This document shows positions 24,905 through 37,689 of a stretch of DNA of 64,000 bases, one piece after another. The stretch comes from Leptoclinus maculatus (lineage: Eukaryota > Chordata > Actinopteri > Perciformes > Stichaeidae), in the NCBI GenBank assembly GCA_032191485.1, contig JAVDOI010000002.1:9849120-9913119 (forward strand), written 5' to 3'. Each line of letters opens with the position of its first letter. The stretch's first letter is position 1. The notes under the pieces are model-generated. The model was not told the DNA's origin, made no database searches, and worked only from the letters and a program-made list of their open reading frames with translations. The translations under genes and the position numbers were made by a program.

Positions 24905-25820
24905 CTTGTTTCTTGACAAAATGTATGATCTTTTTCGACATACTAATACTACGACATTTTAAAACTCGTGATACATTTCAGGATCTTAATGAAATCTCAT
25001 TCCCATACCGGGAGTCGAACCCGACGCCTGGGTGAAAACCAGGAATCCTGACCGCTCGACAATATGGGACTTGTTTTTTTACAAAATGTATGATCTTTTT
25101 CGACATACTATACTTTGACATATTTAAGATCCTGATACAGTTCAGGATATTAATTTAATCTCATTCCCATACCGGGAGACGAACCCCGGCCACCTGGGTG
25201 AAAACCAGGAATCCTGACCGCTAGACCATATGGGACTTGTTTCTTGACAAAATGTATGATCTTTTTCGACATACTATACTACGACATTTTTAAAATCGTG
25301 ATACATTTCAGGATCTTAATAAAATCTCTAATTCCCATACCGGGAGTCGAACCCGACGCCTGGGTGAAAACCAGGAATCCTGACCGCTAGACCATATGGG
25401 ACTTGTTTTTTGACAGAATGTATGATCTTTTTCGACATACTAATACTACGACATTTTTAAGATCCTGATACATTTCAGGATCTTAATAAAATCTCATTCC
25501 CATACCGGGAGTCGAACCCGACGCCTGGGTGAAAACCAGGAATCCTGACCGCTAGACCATATGGGACTTGTTTCTTGACAAAATGTATTATCTTTTTCGA
25601 CATACTAATACTACGACATTTTAAAAATCCTGATACATTTCAGGATCTGAATAAAATCTCATTCCCATACCAGGAGTCGAACCTGACGCCTGGGTGAAAA
25701 CCAGGAATCCTGACCGCTAGACAATATGGGACTTGTTTTTTGACAAAATGTATGATCTTTTTCAACATACTATGACATATTTAAGATCCTGATACATTTC
25801 AGGATATTAATTTAATCTCA

Positions 25821-25892
25821 TTCCCATACCGGGAGTCGAACCCGGGCCACCTGGGTGAAAACCAGGAATCCTGACCGCTAGACCATATGGGA
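25821..25892 (-). tRNA. trnae-uuc: tRNA-Glu (UUC), class A
   Basis: Full cloverleaf, no proximal TTTT. Confidence 0.75.
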
Positions 25893-26317
25893 CTTGTTTC
25901 TTGACAAAATGTATGATCTTTTTCGACATACTAATACTACGACATTTTAAAGATCCTGATACATTTCAGGATCTTAATAAAATCTAATTCCCATACCGGG
26001 AGTCGAACCCGACGCCTGGGTGAAAACCAGGAATCCTGACCGCTAGACCATATGGGACTTGTTTCTTGACAAAATGTATGATATTTTTCGACATACTAAT
26101 ACTACGACATTTTTAAGATCCTGATACATTTCAGGATCTTAATAAAATCTCATTCCCATACCGGGAGTCGAACCCGACGCCTGGGTGAAAACCAGGAATC
26201 CTGACCGCTAGACCATATGGGACTTGTTTCTTGACAAAATGTATGATATTTTTCGACATACTAATACTAAGACATTTTTAAGATCCTGATACATTTCAGG
26301 ATCTTAATAAAATCTCA

Positions 26318-26389
26318 TTCCCATACCGGGAGTCGAACCCGGGCCGCCTGGGTGAAAACCAGGAATCCTGACCGCTAGACCATATGGGA
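26318..26389 (-). tRNA. trnae-uuc: tRNA-Glu (UUC), class G
   Basis: Full cloverleaf, proximal TTTT. Confidence 0.87.
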
Positions 26390-27641
26390 CTTGTTTCTTG
26401 ACAAAATGTATGATCTTTTTCGACATACTAATACTACGACATTTTTAAAATCGTGATACATTTCAGGATCTTAATAAAATCTCATTCCCATACCGGGAGT
26501 CGAACCCGACGCCTGGGTGAAAACCAGGAATCCTGACCGCTAGACCATATGGGACTTGTTTTTTGACAAAATGTATGATCTTTTTTGACATACTATACTT
26601 TGACATATTTAAGATCCTGATACATTTCAGGATATTAATTTAATCTCATTCCCATACCGGGAGTCGAACCCCGGCCACCTGGGTGAAAACCAGGAATCCT
26701 GACCGCTAGACAATATGCGACTTGTTTTTTGACAGAATGTATGATCTTTTTCGACATACTAATACTACGACATTTTAAAGATCCTGATACATTTCAGGAT
26801 CTTAATAAAATCTAATTCCCATACCGGGAGTCGAACCCGACGCCTGGGTGAAAACCAGGAATCCTGACCGCTTGACCATATGGGACTTGTTTCTTGACAA
26901 AATGTATGATCTTTTTCGACATACTAATACTACGACATTTTTAAAATCGTGATACATTTCAGGATCTTAATAAAATCTCATTCCCATACCGGGAGTCGAA
27001 CCCGACGCCTGGGTGAAAACCAGGAATCCTGACCGCTAGACCATATGGGACTTGTTTTTTGACAAAATGTATGATCTTTTTTGACATACTATACTTTGAC
27101 ATATTTAAGATCCTGATACATTTCAGGATATTAATTTAATCTCATTCCCATACCGGGAGTCGAACCCCGGCCACCTGGGTGAAAACCAGGAATCCTGACA
27201 GCTAGACAATATGCGACTTGTTTTTTGACAGAATGTATGATCTTTTTCGACATACTAATACTACAACATTTTAAAGATCCTGATACATTTCAGGATCTTA
27301 ATAAAATCTAATTCCCATACCGGGAGTCGAACCCGACGCCTGGGTGAAAACCAGGAATCCTGACCGCTTGACCATATGGGACTTGTTTCTTGACAAAATG
27401 TATGATCTTTTTCGACATACTAATACTACGACATTTTTAAAATCGTGATACATTTCAGGATCTTAATAAAATCTCATTCCCATACCGGGAGTCGAACCCG
27501 ACGCCTGGGTGAAAACCAGGAATCCTGACCGCTAGACCATATGGGACTTGTTTTTTGACAAAATGTATGATCTTTTTCGACATACTAATACTACGACATT
27601 TTTAAGATCCTGATACATTTCAGGATCTTAATAAAATCTCA

Positions 27642-27713
27642 TTCCCATACCGGGAGTCGAACCCGGGCCGCCTGGGTGAAAACCAGGAATCCTGACCGCT
27701 AGACCATATGGGA
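27642..27713 (-). tRNA. trnae-uuc: tRNA-Glu (UUC), class G
   Basis: Full cloverleaf, proximal TTTT. Confidence 0.87.
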
Positions 27714-27972
27714 CTTGTTTCTTGACAAAATGTATGATCTTTTTCAACATACTAATACTACGACATTTTTAAGATCCTGATACATTTCAGGATCTGAATA
27801 AAATCTCATTCACATACCAGGAGTCGAACCCGACGCCTGGGTGAAAACCAGGAATCCTGACCGCTAGACAATATGGGACTTGTTTTTTGACAAAATGTAT
27901 GATCTTTTTCAACATACTATACTTTGACATATTTAAGATCCTGATACATTTCAGGATATTAATTTAATCTCA

Positions 27973-28044
27973 TTCCCATACCGGGAGTCGAACCCGGGCC
28001 ACCTGGGTGAAAACCAGGAATCCTGACCGCTAGACCATATGGGA
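27973..28044 (-). tRNA. trnae-uuc: tRNA-Glu (UUC), class A
   Basis: Full cloverleaf, no proximal TTTT; at or near the left end of the right-hand 21-kb duplicate. Confidence 0.75.
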
Positions 28045-28305
28045 CTTGTTTCTTGACAAAATGTATGATCTTTTTCGACATACTATACTACGACATTTTT
28101 AAAATCGTGATACATTTCAGGATCTTAATAAAATCTCCAATTCCCATACCGGGAGTAGAACCCGACGCCTGGGTGAAAACCAGGAATCCTGACCGCCCGA
28201 CCATATGGGACTTGTTTCTTGACAAAATGTATGATATTTTTCGACATACTAATACTACGACATTTTTAAGATCCTGATACATTTCAGGATCTTAATAAAA
28301 TCTCA

Positions 28306-28377
28306 TTCCCATACCGGGAGTCGAACCCGGGCCGCCTGGGTGAAAACCAGGAATCCTGACCGCTAGACCATATGGGA
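28306..28377 (-). tRNA. trnae-uuc: tRNA-Glu (UUC), class G
   Basis: Full cloverleaf, proximal TTTT. Confidence 0.87.
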
Positions 28378-28637
28378 CTTGTTTCTTGACAAAATGTATG
28401 ATCTTTTTCGACATACTAATACTACGACATTTTAAAAATCCTGATACATTTCAGGATCTGAATAAAATCTCATTCCCATACCAGGAGTCGAACCTGATGC
28501 CTGGGTGAAAACCAGGAATCCTGACCGCTAGACAATATGGGACTTGTTTTTTGACAAAATGTATGATCTTTTTCGACATACTAATACTACGACATTTTTA
28601 AGATCCTGATACATTTCAGGATCTTAATAAAATCTCA

Positions 28638-28709
28638 TTCCCATACCGGGAGTCGAACCCGGGCCGCCTGGGTGAAAACCAGGAATCCTGACCGCTAGAC
28701 CATATGGGA
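28638..28709 (-). tRNA. trnae-uuc: tRNA-Glu (UUC), class G
   Basis: Full cloverleaf, proximal TTTT. Confidence 0.87.
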
Positions 28710-28968
28710 CTTGTTTCTTGACAAAATGTATGATCTTTTTCAACATACTAATACTACGACATTTTTAAGATCCTGATACATTTCAGGATCTGAATAAAAT
28801 CTCATTCACATACCAGGAGTCGAACCCGACGCCTGGGTGAAAACCAGGAATCCTGACCGCTAGACAATATGGGACTTGTTTTTTGACAAAATGTATGATC
28901 TTTTTCAACATACTATACTTTGACATATTTAAGATCCTGATACATTTCAGGATATTAATTTAATCTCA

Positions 28969-29040
28969 TTCCCATACCGGGAGTCGAACCCGGGCCACCT
29001 GGGTGAAAACCAGGAATCCTGACCGCTAGACCATATGGGA
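28969..29040 (-). tRNA. trnae-uuc: tRNA-Glu (UUC), class A
   Basis: Full cloverleaf, no proximal TTTT. Confidence 0.75.
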
Positions 29041-29301
29041 CTTGTTTCTTGACAAAATGTATGATCTTTTTCGACATACTATACTACGACATTTTTAAAA
29101 TCGTGATACATTTCAGGATCTTAATAAAATCTCCAATTCCCATACCGGGAGTAGAACCCGACGCCTGGGTGAAAACCAGGAATCCTGACCGCTAGACCAT
29201 ATGGGACTTGTTTCTTGACAAAATGTATGATATTTTTCGACATACTAATACTACGACATTTTTAAGATCCTGATACATTTCAGGATCTTAATAAAATCTC
29301 A

Positions 29302-29373
29302 TTCCCATACCGGGAGTCGAACCCGGGCCGCCTGGGTGAAAACCAGGAATCCTGACCGCTAGACCATATGGGA
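29302..29373 (-). tRNA. trnae-uuc: tRNA-Glu (UUC), class G
   Basis: Full cloverleaf, proximal TTTT. Confidence 0.87.
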
Positions 29374-29962
29374 CTTGTTTCTTGACAAAATGTATGATCT
29401 TTTTCGACATACTAATACTACGACATTTTAAAAATCCTGATACATTTCAGGATCTGAATAAAATCTCATTCCCATACCAGGAGTCGAACCCAACGCCTGG
29501 TTGAAAACCAGGAATCCTGACCGCTAGACCATATGGGACTTGTTTTTTGACAAAATGTATTATCTTTTTCGACATACTAATACTACGACATTTTAAACAT
29601 CGTGATACATTTCAGGATCTTAATAAAATCTCATTCCCATACCAGGAGTAGAACCTGCCGCCTGGGTGAAAACCAGGAATCCTGACCGCTAGACCATATG
29701 GGACTTGTTTCTTGACAAAATGTATGATCTTTTTCAACATACTAATACTACGACATTTTTAAGATCCTGATACATTTCAGGATCTGAATAAAGTCTCATT
29801 CACATACCAGGAGTCGAACCCGACGCCTGGGTGAAAACCAGGAATCCTGACCGCTAGACAATATGGGACTTGTTTTTTGACAAAATGTATGATCTTTTTC
29901 AACATACTATACTTTGACATATTTAAGATCCTGATACATTTCAGGATATTAATTTAATCTCA

Positions 29963-30034
29963 TTCCCATACCGGGAGTCGAACCCGGGCCACCTGGGTGA
30001 AAACCAGGAATCCTGACCGCTAGACCATATGGGA
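29963..30034 (-). tRNA. trnae-uuc: tRNA-Glu (UUC), class A
   Basis: Full cloverleaf, no proximal TTTT. Confidence 0.75.
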
Positions 30035-30462
30035 CTTGTTTCTTGACAAAATGTATGATCTTTTTCGACATACTATACTACGACATTTTTTAAAATCGTG
30101 ATACATTTCAGGATCTTAATAAAATCTCCAATTCCCATACCCGGAGTAGAACCCGACGCCTGGGTGAAAACCAGGAATCCTGACCGCTAGACCATATGGG
30201 ACTTGTTTTTTGACAGAATGTATGATCTTTTTTCGACATACTAATACTACGACATTTTTAAGATCCTGATACATTTCAGGATCTTAATAAAATCTCATTC
30301 CCATACCAGGAGTCGAACCTGACGCCTGGGTGAAAACCAGGAATCCTGACCGCTAGACAATATGGGACTTGTTTTTTGACAAAATGTATGATCTTTTTCG
30401 ACATACTAATACTACGACATTTTTAAGATCCTGATACATTTCAGGATCTTAGTAAAATCTCA

Positions 30463-30534
30463 TTCCCATACCGGGAGTCGAACCCGGGCCGCCTGGGTGA
30501 AAACCAGGAATCCTGACCGCTAGACCATATGGGA
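30463..30534 (-). tRNA. trnae-uuc: tRNA-Glu (UUC), class G
   Basis: Full cloverleaf; trailer TTTT with the same downstream substitution as 9,447. Confidence 0.87.
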
Positions 30535-30793
30535 CTTGTTTCTTGACAAAATGTATGATCTTTTTCAACATACTAATACTACGACATTTTTAAGATCCTG
30601 ATACATTTCAGGATCTGAATAAAATCTCATTCACATACCAGGAGTCGAACCCGACGCCTGGGTGAAAACCAGGAATCCTGACCGCTAGACAATATGGGAC
30701 TTGTTTTTTGACAAAATGTATGATCTTTTTCAACATACTATACTTTGACATATTTAAGATCCTGATACATTTCAGGATATTAATTTAATCTCA

Positions 30794-30865
30794 TTCCCAT
30801 ACCGGGAGTCGAACCCGGGCCACCTGGGTGAAAACCAGGAATCCTGACCGCTAGACCATATGGGA
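30794..30865 (-). tRNA. trnae-uuc: tRNA-Glu (UUC), class A
   Basis: Full cloverleaf, no proximal TTTT. Confidence 0.75.
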
Positions 30866-31127
30866 CTTGTTTCTTGACAAAACGTATGATCTTTTTCGAC
30901 ATACTATACTACGACATTTTTAAAATCGTGGTACATTTCAGGATCTTAATAAAATCTCCAATTCCCATACCGGGAGTAGAACCCGACGCCTGGGTGAAAA
31001 CCAGGAATCCTGACCGCTAGACCATATGGGACTTGTTTTTTGACAGAATGTATGATCTTTTTTCGACATACTAATACTACGACATTTTTAAGATCCTGAT
31101 ACATTTCAGGATCTTAATAAAATCTCA

Positions 31128-31199
31128 TTCCCATACCGGGAGTCGAACCCGGGCCGCCTGGGTGAAAACCAGGAATCCTGACCGCTAGACCATATGGGA
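31128..31199 (-). tRNA. trnae-uuc: tRNA-Glu (UUC), class G
   Basis: Full cloverleaf, proximal TTTT; single counterpart of the pair 10,112 and 10,776. Confidence 0.87.
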
Positions 31200-31458
31200 C
31201 TTGTTTCTTGACAAAATGTATGATCTTTTTCGACATACTAATACTACGACATTTTTAAGATCCTGATACATTTCAGGATCTGAATAAAATCTCATTCCCA
31301 TACCAGGAGTCGAACCCGACGCCTGGGTGAAAACCAGGAATCCTGACCGCTAGACAATATGGGACTTGTTTTTTGACAAAATGTATGATCTTTTTCAACA
31401 TACTATACTTTGACATATTTAAGATCCTGATACATTTCAGGATATTAATTTAATCTCA

Positions 31459-31530
31459 TTCCCATACCGGGAGTCGAACCCGGGCCACCTGGGTGAAAAC
31501 CAAGAATCCTGACCGCTAGACCATACGGGA
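31459..31530 (-). tRNA. trnae-uuc: tRNA-Glu (UUC), class A, double-wobble variant
   Basis: Acceptor A5-to-G and anticodon-stem C-to-T, both leaving G-U pairs. Confidence 0.6.
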
Positions 31531-31789
31531 CTTGTTTCTTGACAAAATGTATGATCTTTTTCGACATACTAATACTACGACATTTTAAACATCGTGATAC
31601 ATTTCAGGATCTTAATAAAGTCTCATTCCCATACCAGGAGTCGAACCTGACGCCTGGGTGAAAACCAGGAATCCTGACCGCTAGACAATATGGGACTTGT
31701 TTTTTGACAAAATGTATGATCTTTTTCAACATACTATACTTTGACATATTTAAGATCCTGATACATTTCAGGATATTAACTTAATCTCA

Positions 31790-31861
31790 TTCCCATACCG
31801 GGAGTCGAACCCGGGCCACCTGGGTGAAAACCAGGAATCCTGACCGCTAGACCATATGGGA
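31790..31861 (-). tRNA. trnae-uuc: tRNA-Glu (UUC), class A
   Basis: Full cloverleaf, no proximal TTTT. Confidence 0.75.
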
Positions 31862-32121
31862 CTTGTTTTTTGACAAAATGTATTATCTTTTTCGACATAC
31901 TAATACTACGACATTTTAAACATCGTGATACATTTCAGGATCTTAATAAAATCTCATTCCCATACCAGGAGTCGAACCTGACGCCTGGGTGAAAACCAGG
32001 AATCCTGACCGCTAGACAATATGGGACTTGTTTTTTGACAAAATGTATGATCTTTTTCGACATACTAATACTACGACATTTTTAAGATCCTGATACATTT
32101 CAGGATCTTAATAAAATCTCA

Positions 32122-32193
32122 TTCCCATACCGGGAGTCGAACCCGGGCCGCCTGGGTGAAAACCAGGAATCCTGACCGCTAGACCATATGGGA
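32122..32193 (-). tRNA. trnae-uuc: tRNA-Glu (UUC), class G
   Basis: Full cloverleaf, proximal TTTT. Confidence 0.87.
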
Positions 32194-32452
32194 CTTGTTT
32201 CTTGACAAAATGTATGATCTTTTTCAACATACTAATACTACGACATTTTTAAGATCCTGATACATTTCAGGATCTGAATAAAATCTCATTCACATACCAG
32301 GAGTCGAACCCGACGCCTGGGTGAAAACCAGGAATCCTGACCGCTAGACAATATGGGACTTGTTTTTTGACAAAATGTATGATCTTTTTCAACATACTAT
32401 ACTTTGACATATTTAAGATCCTGATACATTTCAGGATATTAATTTAATCTCA

Positions 32453-32524
32453 TTCCCATACCGGGAGTCGAACCCGGGCCACCTGGGTGAAAACCAGGAA
32501 TCCTGACCGCTAGACCATATGGGA
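32453..32524 (-). tRNA. trnae-uuc: tRNA-Glu (UUC), class A
   Basis: Full cloverleaf, no proximal TTTT. Confidence 0.75.
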
Positions 32525-32949
32525 CTTGTTTCTTGACAAAATGTATGATCTTTTTCGACATACTATACTACGACATTTTTAAAATCGTGATACATTTCAG
32601 GATCTTAATAAAATCTCCAATTCCCATACCGGGAGTAGAACCCGACGCCTGGGTGAAAACCAGGAATCCTGACCGCTAGACCATATGGGACTTGTTTTTT
32701 GACAGAATGTATGATCTTTTTCGACATACTAATACTACAACATTTTTAAGATCCTGATACATTTCAGGATCTGAATAAAATCTCATTCCCATACCAGGAG
32801 TCGAACCCGACGCCTGGGTGAAAACCAGGAATCCTGACCGCTAGACAATATGGGACTTGTTTTTTGACAAAATGTATGATCTTTTTCAACATACTATACT
32901 TTGACATATTTAAGATCCTGATACATTTCAGGATATTAATTTAATCTCA

Positions 32950-33021
32950 TTCCCATACCGGGAGTCGAACCCGGGCCACCTGGGTGAAAACCAAGAATCC
33001 TGACCGCTAGACCATACGGGA
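32950..33021 (-). tRNA. trnae-uuc: tRNA-Glu (UUC), class A, double-wobble variant
   Basis: Counterpart of 12,598-12,669 with the same two G-U changes. Confidence 0.6.
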
Positions 33022-33280
33022 CTTGTTTCTTGACAAAATGTATGATCTTTTTCGACATACTAATACTACGACATTTTAAACATCGTGATACATTTCAGGA
33101 TCTTAATAAAGTCTCATTCCCATACCAGGAGTCGAACCTGACGCCTGGGTGAAAACCAGGAATCCTGACCGCTAGACAATATGGGACTTGTTTTTTGACA
33201 AAATGTATGATCTTTTTCAACATACTATACTTTGACATATTTAAGATCCTGATACATTTCAGGATATTAATTTAATCTCA

Positions 33281-33352
33281 TTCCCATACCGGGAGTCGAA
33301 CCCGGGCCACCTGGGTGAAAACCAGGAATCCTGACCGCTAGACCATATGGGA
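33281..33352 (-). tRNA. trnae-uuc: tRNA-Glu (UUC), class A
   Basis: Full cloverleaf, no proximal TTTT. Confidence 0.75.
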
Positions 33353-33612
33353 CTTGTTTTTTGACAAAATGTATGATCTTTTTCGACATACTAATACTAC
33401 GACATTTTAAACATCGTGATACATTTCAGGATCTTAATAAAATCTCATTCCCATACCAGGAGTCGAACCTGACGCCTGGGTGAAAACCAGGAATCCTGAC
33501 CGCTAGACAATATGGGACTTGTTTTTTGACAAAATGTATGATCTTTTTCGACATACTAATACTACGACATTTTTAAGATCCTGATACATTTCAGGATCTT
33601 AATAAAATCTCT

Positions 33613-33684
33613 TTCCCATACCGGGAGTCGAACGCGGGCCGCCTGGGTGAAAACCAGGAATCCTGACCGCTAGACCATATGGGA
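33613..33684 (-). pseudogene. tRNA-Glu class G copy with T-stem hit
   Basis: A substitution makes the 5' T-stem strand CCGCG, leaving a mismatch next to the T loop and altering the first B-box base. The counterpart at 13,261 is intact. Confidence 0.6.
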
Positions 33685-33943
33685 CTTGTTTCTTGACAAA
33701 ATGTATGATCTTTTTCAACATACTAATACTACGACATTTTTAAGATCCTGATACATTTCAGGATCTGAATAAAATCTCATTCACATACCAGGAGTCGAAC
33801 CCGACGCCTGGGTGAAAACCAGGAATCCTGACCGCTAGACAATATGGGACTTGTTTTTTGACAAAATGTATGATCTTTTTCAACATACTATACTTTGACA
33901 TATTTAAGATCCTGATACATTTCAGGATATTAATTTAATCTCA

Positions 33944-34015
33944 TTCCCATACCGGGAGTCGAACCCGGGCCACCTGGGTGAAAACCAGGAATCCTGACCG
34001 CTAGACCATATGGGA
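33944..34015 (-). tRNA. trnae-uuc: tRNA-Glu (UUC), class A
   Basis: Full cloverleaf, no proximal TTTT. Confidence 0.75.
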
Positions 34016-34276
34016 CTTGTTTCTTGACAAAATGTATGATCTTTTTCGACATACTATACTACGACATTTTTAAAATCGTGATACATTTCAGGATCTTAAT
34101 AAAATCTCCAATTCCCATACCGGGAGTCGAACCCGACGCCTGGGTGAAAACCAGGAATCCTGACCGCTAGACCATATGGGACTTGTTTCTTGACAAAATG
34201 TATGATATTTTTCGACATACTAATACTACGACATTTTTAAGATCCTGATACATTTCAGGATCTTAATAAAATCTCA

Positions 34277-34348
34277 TTCCCATACCGGGAGTCGAACCCG
34301 GGACGCCTGGGTGAAAACCAGGAATCCTGACCGCTAGACCATATGGGA
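34277..34348 (-). tRNA. trnae-uuc: tRNA-Glu (UUC), variable-loop variant
   Basis: Variable loop CGTC, otherwise intact; proximal TTTT; counterpart of 13,925. Confidence 0.65.
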
Positions 34349-34607
34349 CTTGTTTCTTGACAAAATGAATGATCTTTTTCGACATACTAATACTACGACA
34401 TTTTAAAAATCCTGATACATTTCAGGATCTGAATAAAATCTCATTCCCATACCAGGAGTCGAACCCGACGCCTGGGTGAAAACCAGGAATCCTGACAACT
34501 AGACAATATGGGACTTGTTTTTTGTCAAAATGTATGATCTTTTTCAACATACTATACTTTGACATATTTAAGATCCTGATACATTTCAGGATATTAATTT
34601 AATCTCA

Positions 34608-34679
34608 TTCCCATACCGGGAGTCGAACCCGGGCCACCTGGGTGAAAACCAGGAATCCTGACCGCTAGACCATATGGGA
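34608..34679 (-). tRNA. trnae-uuc: tRNA-Glu (UUC), class A
   Basis: Full cloverleaf, no proximal TTTT. Confidence 0.75.
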
Positions 34680-35595
34680 CTTGTTTCTTGACAAAATGTA
34701 TGATCTTTTTCGACATACTAATACTACGACATTTTAAAACTCGTGATACATTTCAGGATCTTAATGAAATCTCATTCCCATACCGGGAGTCGAACCCGAC
34801 GCCTGGGTGAAAACCAGGAATCCTGACCGCTCGACAATATGGGACTTGTTTTTTTACAAAATGTATGATCTTTTTCGACATACTATACTTTGACATATTT
34901 AAGATCCTGATACAGTTCAGGATATTAATTTAATCTCATTCCCATACCGGGAGACGAACCCCGGCCACCTGGGTGAAAACCAGGAATCCTGACCGCTAGA
35001 CCATATGGGACTTGTTTCTTGACAAAATGTATGATCTTTTTCGACATACTATACTACGACATTTTTAAAATCGTGATACATTTCAGGATCTTAATAAAAT
35101 CTCTAATTCCCATACCGGGAGTCGAACCCGACGCCTGGGTGAAAACCAGGAATCCTGACCGCTAGACCATATGGGACTTGTTTTTTGACAGAATGTATGA
35201 TCTTTTTCGACATACTAATACTACGACATTTTTAAGATCCTGATACATTTCAGGATCTTAATAAAATCTCATTCCCATACCGGGAGTCGAACCCGACGCC
35301 TGGGTGAAAACCAGGAATCCTGACCGCTAGACCATATGGGACTTGTTTCTTGACAAAATGTATTATCTTTTTCGACATACTAATACTACGACATTTTAAA
35401 AATCCTGATACATTTCAGGATCTGAATAAAATCTCATTCCCATACCAGGAGTCGAACCTGACGCCTGGGTGAAAACCAGGAATCCTGACCGCTAGACAAT
35501 ATGGGACTTGTTTTTTGACAAAATGTATGATCTTTTTCAACATACTATGACATATTTAAGATCCTGATACATTTCAGGATATTAATTTAATCTCA

Positions 35596-35667
35596 TTCCC
35601 ATACCGGGAGTCGAACCCGGGCCACCTGGGTGAAAACCAGGAATCCTGACCGCTAGACCATATGGGA
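35596..35667 (-). tRNA. trnae-uuc: tRNA-Glu (UUC), class A
   Basis: Full cloverleaf, no proximal TTTT. Confidence 0.75.
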
Positions 35668-36092
35668 CTTGTTTCTTGACAAAATGTATGATCTTTTTCG
35701 ACATACTAATACTACGACATTTTAAAGATCCTGATACATTTCAGGATCTTAATAAAATCTAATTCCCATACCGGGAGTCGAACCCGACGCCTGGGTGAAA
35801 ACCAGGAATCCTGACCGCTAGACCATATGGGACTTGTTTCTTGACAAAATGTATGATATTTTTCGACATACTAATACTACGACATTTTTAAGATCCTGAT
35901 ACATTTCAGGATCTTAATAAAATCTCATTCCCATACCGGGAGTCGAACCCGACGCCTGGGTGAAAACCAGGAATCCTGACCGCTAGACCATATGGGACTT
36001 GTTTCTTGACAAAATGTATGATATTTTTCGACATACTAATACTAAGACATTTTTAAGATCCTGATACATTTCAGGATCTTAATAAAATCTCA

Positions 36093-36164
36093 TTCCCATA
36101 CCGGGAGTCGAACCCGGGCCGCCTGGGTGAAAACCAGGAATCCTGACCGCTAGACCATATGGGA
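36093..36164 (-). tRNA. trnae-uuc: tRNA-Glu (UUC), class G
   Basis: Full cloverleaf, proximal TTTT. Confidence 0.87.
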
Positions 36165-37416
36165 CTTGTTTCTTGACAAAATGTATGATCTTTTTCGACA
36201 TACTAATACTACGACATTTTTAAAATCGTGATACATTTCAGGATCTTAATAAAATCTCATTCCCATACCGGGAGTCGAACCCGACGCCTGGGTGAAAACC
36301 AGGAATCCTGACCGCTAGACCATATGGGACTTGTTTTTTGACAAAATGTATGATCTTTTTTGACATACTATACTTTGACATATTTAAGATCCTGATACAT
36401 TTCAGGATATTAATTTAATCTCATTCCCATACCGGGAGTCGAACCCCGGCCACCTGGGTGAAAACCAGGAATCCTGACCGCTAGACAATATGCGACTTGT
36501 TTTTTGACAAAATGTATGATCTTTTTCGACATACTAATACTACGACATTTTAAAGATCCTGATACATTTCAGGATCTTAATAAAATCTAATTCCCATACC
36601 GGGAGTCGAACCCGACGCCTGGGTGAAAACCAGGAATCCTGACCGCTTGACCATATGGGACTTGTTTCTTGACAAAATGTATGATCTTTTTCGACATACT
36701 AATACTACGACATTTTTAAAATCGTGATACATTTCAGGATCTTAATAAAATCTCATTCCCATACCGGGAGTCGAACCCGACGCCTGGGTGAAAACCAGGA
36801 ATCCTGACCGCTAGACCATATGGGACTTGTTTTTTGACAAAATGTATGATCTTTTTTGACATACTATACTTTGACATATTTAAGATCCTGATACATTTCA
36901 GGATATTAATTTAATCTCATTCCCATACCGGGAGTCGAACCCCGGCCACCTGGGTGAAAACCAGGAATCCTGACCGCTAGACAATATGCGACTTGTTTTT
37001 TGACAGAATGTATGATCTTTTTCGACATACTAATACTACGACATTTTAAAGATCCTGATACATTTCAGGATCTTAATAAAATCTAATTCCCATACCGGGA
37101 GTCGAACCCGACGCCTGGGTGAAAACCAGGAATCCTGACCGCTTGACCATATGGGACTTGTTTCTTGACAAAATGTATGATCTTTTTCGACATACTAATA
37201 CTACGACATTTTTAAAATCGTGATACATTTCAGGATCTTAATAAAATCTCATTCCCATACCGGGAGTCGAACCCGACGCCTGGGTGAAAACCAGGAATCC
37301 TGACCGCTAGACCATATGGGACTTGTTTCTTGACAAAATGTATGATATTTTTCGACATACTAATACTACGGCATTTTTAAGATCCTGACACATTTCAGGA
37401 TCTTAATAAAATCTCA

Positions 37417-37488
37417 TTCCCATACCGGGAGTCGAACCCGGGCCGCCTGGGTGAAAACCAGGAATCCTGACCGCTAGACCATATGGGA
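37417..37488 (-). tRNA. trnae-uuc: tRNA-Glu (UUC), class G, last intact copy
   Basis: Full cloverleaf, proximal TTTT. Only one further, degenerate unit lies between this copy and the right end of the array. Confidence 0.87.
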
Positions 37489-37689
37489 CTTGTTTCTTGA
37501 CAAAATGTATGATCTTTTTCGACCTACTAATACTACGACATTTTTAAGATCCTGATACATTTCAGGATCTGAATAAAATCTCATTCCCATACCAGGAGTC
37601 GAACCCGACGCCTGGGTGAAAACCAGGAATCCTGACCGCTAGACAATATGGAACTTGTTTTTTTACAAAATGTATGATCTTTTACGACA

